This document shows, one piece after another, positions 55,334-64,000 of a stretch of DNA of 64,000 nt. The stretch is from positions 1 through 64,000 of the forward strand of contig NZ_LKEU01000018.1 in assembly GCF_001766835.1 (NCBI RefSeq), in the 5' to 3' direction. The notes beneath the pieces were generated by a model. That model ran no database searches. It saw only the letters and a program-made list of their open reading frames with translations, and was not told the origin of the DNA. Position numbers and translations under genes: made by a program. This stretch comes from Acetobacterium wieringae. Its GTDB lineage: Bacteria > Bacillota > Clostridia > Eubacteriales > Eubacteriaceae. How positions within the stretch are numbered: position 1 is the first letter of the stretch; each line of letters opens with the position of its first letter.

Positions 55334-56908
55334 TTATTCTTGACCTTCCACAGCCTGCTGTGCACTGCCAATGTTGTTTAACTCTTTACTGTTTATCAGT
55401 CCCTGGCTTTCATTGTAGTCGGCTTTCAGGGCTTTTAATATACTGACGCACATGACCAGCATAACCAGCATATAAGGGAAGGCGGCAACAATTGAAGCGG
55501 TTTGTAAAACTTTTAATGCTGATGTTCCACCAACCAGAATCAGCACGATGGTAATGAGACCCTGGGCAATCCCCCAACCGCCGCGAAGCTTTTTATCCGG
55601 ATCCATATCGCCGCCGGAAGTCAGCATTGCCAACACGTAAGTGGCTGAATTGGCTGCGCCAACAAAACAGACAACAATCAGGAAGATCGCCAGAATTGAG
55701 GTGATCCCATATGCTGGCAGCTGTTGCAGCAGTGCATAGAGTCCAGTCGTATAATCTGCGCCAACGGCAGCTTCAATGGCACCATTGCTTATTGCGTTTA
55801 GATTAAAGGCGGCACCACCATAAATGGCAATCCAAATCAGTGAAAAACCGGAAGGCAGAAGGGATACAGCAATAACAAATTCTCTGATCGTACGGCCTTT
55901 CGAAACCCGGGCGACAAACTGTCCTACAAACGGTGCCCAGGCAATCCACCATGCCCAATAGAAGACGGTCCAGCCGTTAACCCATTCAACATTTCCCATC
56001 CAGAAGGTTTGTCCCACCAGGTTTTGCAGGTAGGCGCCCAATGAATTGGTAAAATTATTTAAAATGTAAACACTGCCACCAAAAACAAAGATAAACACCA
56101 TAAAGGCGATTGATAGCCAGATTTTAATATCTGCCGCCAACTGCATGGCTTTATGCAAACCGGAAACAGTCGCCAATGTAAAGATGGCTGTCATAATTGC
56201 AATGATAATCGAAATGGTCATTGGTGTCGCTTCAATGCCCCAGATGTAGTTAAGTCCAGTAGCAATCTGGCTTGATCCAAAACCAAGGCTGGTTGCGACC
56301 CCAAAAATAGTGGCAAAAACAGCCAGAATATCAATTGTTTTACCAATCGGCCCTTTTACCTTATCACCAATCAAGGGATAAAAGGCCGAACTGATCAGAA
56401 ATGGCATGCCTTTTCTGAATTGGAAATAAGCCAGACCTAAACCACCGATGGCAAAAATGACCCAGGGGTGTAATCCCCAGTGAAAGAAAACGATTCGCAT
56501 CGCCAGCTCCTGAGCCGCCTGCGTTCCGCCTTCACCCATTGGCGGGGTCAGATAATGCATGATCGGTTCTGACACCGACCAGAAAACCAGACCAATCCCC
56601 ATTCCGCCTCCGAACAGCATCGAAAACCATTGAAAATTCGAAAACTCCGGTTTGTCGTCATCTTTTCCCAGTTTGATTTTTCCAAAGGGACTGACCACTA
56701 AACCGATGGCAAAAACGATAAAAATCCCCACCGCAACTAAATATAACCATCCAAAATTCGTTGTAATGATTGCAAACAGCTGATTAAAAACAGCGCTTGT
56801 GCCTTCAGTAAAAAGCAAGCTTAATAATACAAATACTAATGCAATCCCCGCTGAAACATAGAATACGGTTTTATCCTTCATCTTGGCAGCTGGTTTTTTT
56901 TCTTCCAT
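55334..56908 (-). CDS. BCCT-family transporter, second copy
   Basis: About 525 residues; GGAGG lies seven bases before a GTG and ten before the adjacent ATG at 56908, so the start is uncertain by one codon. Twelve spans with FYWAWWIAWAPFVGQFVARVS and GMGIGLVFWSVSEP. Imports a quaternary amine such as glycine betaine. It lies between the MtgA-like and MtgB-like genes in one minus-strand operon, so it is the principal candidate uptake system for the demethylation pathway. Confidence 0.92.
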   Translation of the reverse strand: MEEKKPAAKMKDKTVFYVSAGIALVFVLLSLLFTEGTSAVFNQLFAIITTNFGWLYLVAVGIFIVFAIGLVVSPFGKIKLGKDDDKPEFSNFQWFSMLFGGGMGIGLVFWSVSEPIMHYLTPPMGEGGTQAAQELAMRIVFFHWGLHPWVIFAIGGLGLAYFQFRKGMPFLISSAFYPLIGDKVKGPIGKTIDILAVFATIFGVATSLGFGSSQIATGLNYIWGIEATPMTISIIIAIMTAIFTLATVSGLHKAMQLAADIKIWLSIAFMVFIFVFGGSVYILNNFTNSLGAYLQNLVGQTFWMGNVEWVNGWTVFYWAWWIAWAPFVGQFVARVSKGRTIREFVIAVSLLPSGFSLIWIAIYGGAAFNLNAISNGAIEAAVGADYTTGLYALLQQLPAYGITSILAIFLIVVCFVGAANSATYVLAMLTSGGDMDPDKKLRGGWGIAQGLITIVLILVGGTSALKVLQTASIVAAFPYMLVMLVMCVSILKALKADYNESQGLINSKELNNIGSAQQAVEGQE

Positions 56909-56948
56909 CACACGTAATCCTCCTTCTAAATTTGTTTTTAGAATTTTT

Positions 56949-57881
<933 letters not shown>

Positions 57882-58063
57882 CTAAAATAAAACTTAATAA
57901 TTGCGAAACTCACAAACAAAAAACAAATTGCCCTTCTCCTCTAATCATCTGGTCTTATGCGATGGCTTCTGTTTTTCTTTCTCGTAGTCGTATCGATTCA
58001 CTATCTTTTTTCTCCTTTCTCATATATTTACGAGATGTCGTGTTTGATCTGCCAATATGTATC

Positions 58064-58078
58064 GCAATTATCGTGCCA
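58064..58078 (-). promoter_or_regulatory. Sigma-54 promoter of the mtg operon
   Basis: On the minus strand the sequence is TGGCACGATAATTGC, matching the -24 GG and -12 GC elements with correct spacing. It lies about 200 bases upstream of mtgA and is faced by the divergent activator gene. Confidence 0.88.
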
Positions 58079-58139
58079 AAACAGCAAAATACCTTATATT
58101 CTATTTATAGCCATTTTTGACCATTCGTAACAAATTCTT

Positions 58140-58187
58140 TTTTTCAGAAATGAAAAGCGACCCGTTTATTTTTCATTTTTGAAAAAT
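58140..58187. promoter_or_regulatory. Two palindromic upstream activator sites
   Basis: TTTTCA-GAAA-TGAAAA (58141-58156) and ATTTTTCA-TTTT-TGAAAAAT (58168-58187) share the core TTTTCA-N4-TGAAAA. Their centres are 29 bases apart and lie roughly 75-105 bases upstream of the -12 box, a normal place for an enhancer-binding protein. They probably bind the regulator encoded at 58344. Confidence 0.7.
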
Positions 58188-58343
58188 CCCGATAATTTTC
58201 TTTTTCACTTGAATAACAGACGATTTTGATTTATCATCAGTTCATCGATGAAAACGATTTTTATCAGGCTGTACTTTCACGGCATGATGAAATCGCACTA
58301 AATAATAAGGAGAACATATCTTAGAATATGTGATACGTAAATA

Positions 58344-59768
58344 ATGATTACCAATGCATTTAATCACAGTCCGGAATATCAGGCGTATCTGAAAACCCTT
58401 TCCAGCGAATTTTTTCTGGACATTCTGGAGAATAGTTTTATTGAAGTAACCGTTACTGATAAGGATGGCAAGGTTCTCTATGCCAATCCGGCCTGTCTGG
58501 AATACCATGGCATTTCTGCCGAAAAAATGTGGAAGTTAAATTTCTTAACCTCTTTTCAGGGCTTCTGGACTCCCCCTTCGACGGCAACTGCCATCAAAAA
58601 AAAACATACCATCATCTCCCGCCAGCGATCCCTGCTTACCGATGAGGAACACATCACCATCACTACCCCGCTTTATAATCCCGATCACGAGTTGGTGATG
58701 CTGGTTTACAACACCTTAAAACGGGAGTCGTTTGTGGAGTTTGACCTGGATTATCTGAATCCGGAAAAAGAAACCGATGAAGATGACGAACTAAAAGCGC
58801 ACAAAGGTTCCCGTGAGGAGCGAACCAAGGCCAGCAACAACATTGTTGGCCGCAGCTACATTCTCTACCAGACCCTGCATAAACTGAAGAAAGCGGCCAA
58901 ATCCGACATCCCGATTCTGTTATTGGGTGAAAGCGGGGTTGGTAAGAGTCTGGTGGCCAAGTTTATTCATGATTGCAGCCCCCGGAAAGCCAACCCGTTT
59001 ATTTCGATAAACTGCGCTTCCATTCCCGATAACCTGATTGAAAGCGAGCTCTTCGGCTATGTCCCCTATGCCTTCACCGGTGCCAGTCCCAAAGGAAAAA
59101 AGGGCCTGGTGGAAATGGCTGATAACGGCACCCTCTTTCTCGATGAAATCGGCGAATTGCAGCCCAATATCCAGGTTAAACTGTTGGATTTTTTGGAAAA
59201 TAAGCGCTTCACCTCAGTTGGTGGCTTGGAATCCAAAACCGTCAATACCCGGATTGTCACCGCCACCAACAAGAATTTAGAGGATCTGGTCGCTAAAAAC
59301 AGCTTCCGGGAAGATCTCTACTGGCGAATTAACGGCATCACCCAAACCATCCCCTCACTTCGGGAACGGCGGGACGATATTTTTCCGATTGCCCAGTATT
59401 ATTTGAAGGAATACAATAAAAAATATAATCAGAATAAGGTTTTCTCAAATCCGGTAATCGAATCTCTGATTCAATACGACTGGCCGGGAAATGTCCGGCA
59501 ATTGAAAAACGCCGTGGAGCAGATGGCAGTAATGAGTCTTGGCAGTGTTATCGGTATTGATAAACTGCCCGAACAACTGAGTTCCTTTTTCGCTAATGAG
59601 GGAATTAAAAAAAGACAGGTCATTTTTGATGACCTGGTTGAGAATTACAAACGGGGACTGATTGAAGATTATTTTGAGATCTACGGCAACATCAATGACC
59701 TGGCCGATTCTCTGGGGTTAAGCCAGACGACAGCTTATCGCCTGGTGAATAAGTACATCAAAAAATAA
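58344..59768 (+). CDS. Sigma-54-dependent activator with PAS domain
   Basis: 474 residues. An N-terminal PAS domain (about 25-120, VTVTDKDGKVLYANPACLEYHG), then an AAA+ sigma-54 interaction domain with Walker A GESGVGKS (about 194) and the sigma-54 contact AFTGA (about 242, YAFTGA in place of GAFTGA), and a Fis-type helix-turn-helix at the end (INDLADSLGLSQTTAYRLVNKYI). Divergent from the mtg operon, whose -24/-12 promoter and palindromes lie between. The ribosome site is weak. Likely senses a methylated substrate or a metabolite through PAS. Confidence 0.92.
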   Translation: MITNAFNHSPEYQAYLKTLSSEFFLDILENSFIEVTVTDKDGKVLYANPACLEYHGISAEKMWKLNFLTSFQGFWTPPSTATAIKKKHTIISRQRSLLTDEEHITITTPLYNPDHELVMLVYNTLKRESFVEFDLDYLNPEKETDEDDELKAHKGSREERTKASNNIVGRSYILYQTLHKLKKAAKSDIPILLLGESGVGKSLVAKFIHDCSPRKANPFISINCASIPDNLIESELFGYVPYAFTGASPKGKKGLVEMADNGTLFLDEIGELQPNIQVKLLDFLENKRFTSVGGLESKTVNTRIVTATNKNLEDLVAKNSFREDLYWRINGITQTIPSLRERRDDIFPIAQYYLKEYNKKYNQNKVFSNPVIESLIQYDWPGNVRQLKNAVEQMAVMSLGSVIGIDKLPEQLSSFFANEGIKKRQVIFDDLVENYKRGLIEDYFEIYGNINDLADSLGLSQTTAYRLVNKYIKK

Positions 59769-59818
59769 CAACACCATAAACAGGGGGCTGAAAAGCTCCT
59801 TTTTTGGGTGTTGTATTT
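59768..59818 (+). terminator. Nested intrinsic terminator
   Basis: An inner GGGGGCT-GAAA-AGCTCC stem with T-run sits inside an outer ACAACACC/GGTGTTGT stem, right after the activator gene. Confidence 0.85.
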
Positions 59819-59858
59819 AAGTGGGCCGATCCCACCAAGTCACGGTTTAATATGCTGT

Positions 59859-60116
59859 TTAAAATACCAGGGAACGATCCTTTGACCAGAACGATTTCTT
59901 ATCCCAACTAAACTCAACATCGGCATGAATCTCGGTAAAATAATTCTGGATCAACCCATTCAAAACATCCAGGTTATCAAACCGATTATCTTTATCCATC
60001 GATTCAATCCACATGCTCTGCCCGCCGCAGGCATCACTCAAGTGCACCTTATACGCCAAATCCCGTTCTGTAATACGCCTATTTATCTCACTGATATTAT
60101 CCCAGGTAATAATCAT
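59859..60116 (-). CDS. Small conserved protein with DACGG motif
   Basis: 85 residues from the ATG at 60116 (GGAG nine bases upstream; the frame is open 16 codons further). It has a motif LAYKVHLSDACGGQSMWIE and an acidic tail with NYFTEIHADVEFSWDKKSFW. It resembles short uncharacterised proteins sharing the HxDACGGQS stretch (sometimes called RDAC family), which might bind a metal through Asp, Ala-Cys and His. No function known. Monocistronic, convergent with the activator gene. Confidence 0.6.
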   Translation of the reverse strand: MIITWDNISEINRRITERDLAYKVHLSDACGGQSMWIESMDKDNRFDNLDVLNGLIQNYFTEIHADVEFSWDKKSFWSKDRSLVF

Positions 60117-60208
60117 CTCCTGACACTCCTTCCCATAATGATTTCTTATACGTTCATTACCCATAAAAACTGCTTTTATTCATAAAATTTTTATTGCCAA
60201 TTCTTTTT

Positions 60209-62026
60209 TTAGCTGACAAATGGCCGACTGGTCGATCCGGGTGCTGTCGCACCTTTAGGTACAATGCGAATTTCGATCGCTTCCAGTCGCAGAGACTTTC
60301 CCTGAGTTCCGGAGCTACCGCCATTTTTGGCCCAATCCAACCAGCCGTAATTCTGGCTGTGAACCCGATAATAGACATCGTAGCTGGTTGCCGCAGCGCC
60401 GGTCAAACGAATTTGAATCGCCTCCAACCGCAGGGATTGGCCAAAGGTTCCACTGGTTTGACCATCTCGCTTAAAACCCTGCCAACCAATGTTCTGAACA
60501 TGGGTCTGATACTCAATCCCGAGATCATTGCCCAGATTATTCATTTTTATCTCAATTCCCTCCAATCGCAGGGATTGGCCTGATGTACCACTGCTCTGAC
60601 CGTCACTTTTCCAGTCCTGCCAGCCGATATTCTGGACGTGGGTACGATAGGTCGACCCCACTGTGTCACTTGAATGAATGGCTGCCACCGCCAAACCCAA
60701 CTGAATCAACCCACTACCATAGTAAGGATCGCTACCGGTTGTTCCCAGATCCAGGGCGGTACTTTTTAGAAGCGTTTCAACCGCTTCGGCATCGAGACTG
60801 GCATCCGCTGCCATCAATACTGCACAGGCGCCAGCCACAATCGGACTGGAAAAAGACGTACCACTGGCATATTCGTAGCCGCCACTTCTGGCGGTGGTTA
60901 AAACGGATTGGCCTGGGGCCACCAAATCCACCCGATCATTATACTGAGAAAAGGAAGCCCGGTTGTTATCCTTGTTTGTAGCACCTACCGATATAACATG
61001 GTCATAAGATGCCGGATAGGCATATTGTCCCACCCGGGAATTCCAGGACTCACCTTCGTTACCTGATGATGCCACCACTATTTTACCGGCGCTGACCGCC
61101 TCACTAACTGCTACCGCCAGTGAAGAAAAGGTTCCGTATCCGCCAAAACTCATATTGATGACCTTTACCTCCGGCCGCTCTGCAGCCGAAAGAATGGCAG
61201 CGCAAATATAGGCCACATCCAGCTGAGTATCCCCGCTATACATCCCCCCGGTACGGTAAGGGGCAATTTTAATATTGGCCAAACCGGAAATTCCCGCTGT
61301 GCCAATTCCATTATTGGTAACCGCCGCAATACACCCACTGACAGCAGTACCGTGGCCAGCCAGATCCACCACGTTTGTCTTGCCGGTCACAAAATCATAC
61401 CCGGCCACCGTGTTGCCAATCAGATCCGGATGATTGACATTTAATCCAGTATCAATCACAGCCACTACCACCGGGTCGGCATTGGATATCTGGTTCCAGA
61501 TCTGATCGGCACCGATTCGTTGAAACTGCCAGGCCGAACCATTGGTCACATAAGGATCATTGGGCAATGATGTCACTTGAATTTTGTCGTTTTTATCCAC
61601 CGTCAGGACATTGGGATTCTGAGCCAGATCAGCCATCAGCGCATCCACATTTGTTTTATCACTGACTTCGATCAGATCAACCCGGTTCGATAGCTGCTCT
61701 CCAGAAGCCACCTCCTCGGTAGTCAATGCCAGCTCTTTAACATTGTCTTCACCACTTTTGGCGTAAACAATAATGATTTGTTGCTCCAGATTTTCGTTGG
61801 TATTTACTTCCGGCAGCTGTTCCATGGTTTCAATCTCGGTAGGTTCCCCATCACCGGATTCCGCCCCGTCACCCCCTGGCGCACTCATTTCCACTGGCGT
61901 TGTCGTCATAATAGACTGAACTGCCGGATTAACTGAATCTTCTGCGTGGCTCGTCGCTGGAAACAACAAACAAAAAACGGTCATGATTGCCAATCCTCGT
62001 TTTAATATGCCAAATCTCTTATTCAT
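60209..62026 (-). CDS. Secreted subtilisin-like protease with ChW repeats
   Basis: 605 residues. Signal peptide about 1-28 (cleaved near SHAED), an inhibitor-like propeptide (about 80-155), then an S8 catalytic domain with Asp192 (AVIDTGLNVNHPD), His225 (DLAGHGTAV) and Ser391 (ASGTSFSSP). Three C-terminal clostridial hydrophobic-W repeats (about 455-600, each with QN.GW followed by SLRLE.I.I) suggest binding to the cell surface or polysaccharide. AGGAGG precedes the ATG. An exported degradative enzyme. Confidence 0.93.
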   Translation of the reverse strand: MNKRFGILKRGLAIMTVFCLLFPATSHAEDSVNPAVQSIMTTTPVEMSAPGGDGAESGDGEPTEIETMEQLPEVNTNENLEQQIIIVYAKSGEDNVKELALTTEEVASGEQLSNRVDLIEVSDKTNVDALMADLAQNPNVLTVDKNDKIQVTSLPNDPYVTNGSAWQFQRIGADQIWNQISNADPVVVAVIDTGLNVNHPDLIGNTVAGYDFVTGKTNVVDLAGHGTAVSGCIAAVTNNGIGTAGISGLANIKIAPYRTGGMYSGDTQLDVAYICAAILSAAERPEVKVINMSFGGYGTFSSLAVAVSEAVSAGKIVVASSGNEGESWNSRVGQYAYPASYDHVISVGATNKDNNRASFSQYNDRVDLVAPGQSVLTTARSGGYEYASGTSFSSPIVAGACAVLMAADASLDAEAVETLLKSTALDLGTTGSDPYYGSGLIQLGLAVAAIHSSDTVGSTYRTHVQNIGWQDWKSDGQSSGTSGQSLRLEGIEIKMNNLGNDLGIEYQTHVQNIGWQGFKRDGQTSGTFGQSLRLEAIQIRLTGAAATSYDVYYRVHSQNYGWLDWAKNGGSSGTQGKSLRLEAIEIRIVPKGATAPGSTSRPFVS

Positions 62027-62379
62027 GATGTCCTCCTGCGCTGTTTCTGGCGTTGGTTTTGTTTACATTATCATTCATGATGTAATCCTTTACTCTTCTA
62101 ATACTCATGCCATTTAGGATATATTACTATAACATAAATACTTTATTTTCTGCATCATTTCAGACAATGCTTAAAGATTTTAATATTATATTTGCTTAAA
62201 CGGATCGATTTCTTTTGTAAATCAAACATAATAAAATTATTCCATATATTTTTAACATCACTTACTCTTAATACTGTCTTAAAGCGCCTCACATTATTGA
62301 AAGGGTCGCCAAAAAAAGAATCTACATCCATAGACTTTTCTTCATATCATTTTGTTTCTTAGATATCTAATAACCAGCT
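62027..62379. other. Intergenic region upstream of the protease gene
   Basis: About 350 AT-rich bases with no credible gene or clear hairpin terminator. It should contain the protease promoter. Confidence 0.4.
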
Positions 62380-63003
62380 TTATGTCAGCCTCACAATAAT
62401 CCGATGCAGTACATCCACCGTTTCTTCCAGGTTTGTTGAAGCATCTTTGATATGATGATAAACTTCCCGTTTCTTTAGAGCCTCCATGGGGTCGGTTCCA
62501 GCAAATACAAACACCATGCCATCCATATAGAGTTTTTCGATTTCCCGGTGGGTCGCTCTCATTTTGCCCACCGCTTCCTCAGATTTGCCATGGTTCTTTT
62601 TAAGATCTTGAACCGCCTCAGCAAAAATTTCCACGCCTAAGTTTAACTGTTCCACCATACTGATGATGGTTTCATTGGCTTTGACATCAAAGGTTTTCAT
62701 GGAAATAAGCGTTGACTGCGCGTATTTAAGAACCCGGTTCATCCCTACCGATATGGAGTAGATATCCCCCCGGTCAAAAGGCGTTGCAAATGCTTCCGTC
62801 AGATTTTTTTCCATTTCCATCCGGATTTCATCCGCTTCCTTTACATATCGGGTCAATGCTTCACAATCCGATTCTGCTGAGCTTTTCAACCAATCATATA
62901 AGGCACCTACCCCCAATGCATTGCTTTGGGCCTGCATAAACAGCATCTGATGAAAATGATATTTTATTGGAAAAATCCGATCAATTATATTTCTTTTCTC
63001 CAT
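62380..63003 (-). CDS. PhoU-like DUF47 phosphate transport accessory protein
   Basis: 207 residues, all helical, with the DUF47/Pit accessory layout (MEMEKNLTEAFATPFDRGDIYSISVGMNRVLKYA). Such proteins accompany Pit transporters and modulate phosphate uptake in the cytoplasm, similar to PhoU. The gene lies 17 bases after the Pit gene stop, so they form one operon. Confidence 0.9.
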   Translation of the reverse strand: MEKRNIIDRIFPIKYHFHQMLFMQAQSNALGVGALYDWLKSSAESDCEALTRYVKEADEIRMEMEKNLTEAFATPFDRGDIYSISVGMNRVLKYAQSTLISMKTFDVKANETIISMVEQLNLGVEIFAEAVQDLKKNHGKSEEAVGKMRATHREIEKLYMDGMVFVFAGTDPMEALKKREVYHHIKDASTNLEETVDVLHRIIVRLT

Positions 63004-63020
63004 TATGTTTTTCTCACTTT

Positions 63021-64000
63021 CTAAATCACATTAAAAATAACTGTTGTTATGGTATAAATAAAGGCGGATACCAAAGCCGACAAGGGAATGGTAATACACC
63101 ACGCTACCAGAATTTCTTTAACGATACCCCAATGAACCATTTTATATTCATCGCCAGCACCTACTCCCATAATCCCACCAACGACAACATGCGTTGTTGA
63201 AACCGGTGCCCCAACCAGGTTTGCCCCTAAAATCGAACTTACCGAGGATAATTGCGAATTTAAGCTATGCAGCGGTTTAATATCAAAAATGCCCCGTCCC
63301 AGCGTCTTCATGATACTCCATCCACCCAGCAAGGTGCCCATGAACATGACAATTCCACCACTGACCCGAGCCCATAGCGGTGCCGAATGAACAACCGTGC
63401 CGCTCCAGGCGGCCAGAGCCAATGTGAATAGCCCAATAATCTTTTGGGTATCATTGGACCCATGGCTGTAAGCAAGACCCGCCACGATGAACCACTGAAT
63501 TTTATTGATCCGCTTATTGATGGAAACCCTGGCATTACGCAACAGCAGCTTTGTCATTTTTTCCAGAAAAAAGGCAATCGCAAAACCAATAACCGGAGAC
63601 AAAAACAAGGCCATAATCACTTTTACAATACCGGTGATTTGGTGGCTCTCACCAATCAGCTCTGCCCAGCCCCATAAAATATGTTCATAACCAGAAGATA
63701 CCATCACAGCACCAATGATTCCGCCGATGAGTGCATGGGTGGAACTGGAAGGCAACCCCAATTTCCAGGTTATTAAATTCCATAAGGTCGCTCCGAAAAC
63801 TGCCGCAAAAAGAATCGTCAATAAAGCAGCATCGGTTGGCAGATCAATCAGCTCTGATATCGCATCAGCCACCAGATTCCCGCCGACTACCGCCCCAATC
63901 AGACCAAAGATAGAGGCGACCGCAATGGCTTGTTTCGGGCTGGCGGCTCCACAATTGATAAAGGTTGCCACCACCGAACTGGCATCGTGAAGCCCATTTG
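63021..64000 (-). CDS. pit: Pit-family inorganic phosphate transporter, partial
   Basis: The N-terminal end lies beyond the right window edge; the visible part (about 326 residues) begins inside the conserved NGLHDASSVVATFI motif and includes a second copy of that signature as LAYSHGSNDTQKIIG. Up to nine membrane spans are visible, with LPSSSTHALIGGIIGAV and PVSTTHVVVGGIMGVG. Imports phosphate with protons or sodium. An ATG at 63974 inside this frame is not the true start. Confidence 0.92.
   Translation of the reverse strand, partial: NGLHDASSVVATFINCGAASPKQAIAVASIFGLIGAVVGGNLVADAISELIDLPTDAALLTILFAAVFGATLWNLITWKLGLPSSSTHALIGGIIGAVMVSSGYEHILWGWAELIGESHQITGIVKVIMALFLSPVIGFAIAFFLEKMTKLLLRNARVSINKRINKIQWFIVAGLAYSHGSNDTQKIIGLFTLALAAWSGTVVHSAPLWARVSGGIVMFMGTLLGGWSIMKTLGRGIFDIKPLHSLNSQLSSVSSILGANLVGAPVSTTHVVVGGIMGVGAGDEYKMVHWGIVKEILVAWCITIPLSALVSAFIYTITTVIFNVI

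Noticed and set aside
58328..58333. ATG-TGA minimal start-stop upstream of the sigma-54 activator, near an AGGAG
   Set aside because: The spacing from AGGAG is too long for confidence and a chance occurrence is likely.
63021..63974. Complete Pit gene starting at the ATG at 63974
   Set aside because: The conserved NGLHDASS motif lies upstream of that codon, so the gene runs past the window edge.

Overview
The window looks like chromosome from an acetogenic member of the Eubacteriales, most likely Acetobacterium or a close relative. The main clues are the start of a formate-tetrahydrofolate ligase gene at the left edge, a clostridial-type nif cluster (nifH-I1-I2-D-K-E, a nifN-nifB fusion, and nifV split into omega and alpha genes), and a non-pyrrolysine MttB-family / corrinoid protein / methyl-THF methyltransferase operon of the glycine betaine demethylation type, as known from Acetobacterium woodii. 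The genus call is inference from gene content. No rRNA, tRNA, CRISPR array or intact insertion sequence was seen.

Layout. 1-5.1 kb: fhs start, an operon of aminotransferase, YhaM-like nuclease and acyl-ACP thioesterase, then a pentapeptide-repeat protein and an SPL-like radical SAM protein. 5.3-6.0 kb: XRE regulator plus membrane protein with a palindromic operator. 6.2-7.8 kb: an AnfO-family gene paired with an unrecognised protein ending in a Cys-rich tail. 8.0-19.8 kb: the Mo-nitrogenase cluster, preceded by a long leader and interrupted by palindromic repeats. 19.8-22.0 kb: HPr, HAD phosphatase and SorC-like regulator. 22.2-26.4 kb: two amt-glnK pairs with structured leaders. 26.5-33.6 kb: HtrA, WalJ-like MBL protein, MurA, DnaD/DnaI-like pair, short CheR and TrmN6-like methyltransferase. 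33.56-33.78 kb: a cluster of DnaA boxes. 34-48.4 kb: degenerate-GGDEF membrane protein, 3D/G5 wall protein, T-box-controlled TrpB2, RACo-like activator, rhodanese, two-component system, VTC/DUF4956 pair, glutamate-synthase-like protein and a PH-like/SHOCT protein. 48.5-59.8 kb: a chemoreceptor, then two BCCT transporters with corrinoid protein, MttB-family methyltransferase and MtgA-like methyltransferase, facing a sigma-54 activator. 59.8-64 kb: small conserved protein, subtilisin with ChW repeats, and a PhoU-like/Pit phosphate uptake pair.

The main unifying observation is regulatory. The leaders of nifH and both amt genes contain short hairpins with six-base loops having A at position 1 and G at position 4. 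Each lies across the 5' arm of an intrinsic terminator, except one unit upstream of amt1. This is the hallmark of RNA targets of ANTAR-domain antiterminators (AmiR, NasR and EutV type). nifH has three such units in tandem and amt2 has two. amt1 has one complete unit plus a second hairpin, and the glutamate-synthase-like gene has a single matching hairpin. Together they suggest one nitrogen-status antitermination regulon covering N2 fixation, ammonium uptake and perhaps glutamate metabolism. No ANTAR protein is encoded here. A second theme is a family of about 100-bp imperfect palindromes, with three well-preserved copies and partial or diverged ones, three of which lie between nif genes. A third is the betaine-type operon, which has a near-consensus -24/-12 promoter and two upstream palindromes next to the divergent sigma-54 activator gene.
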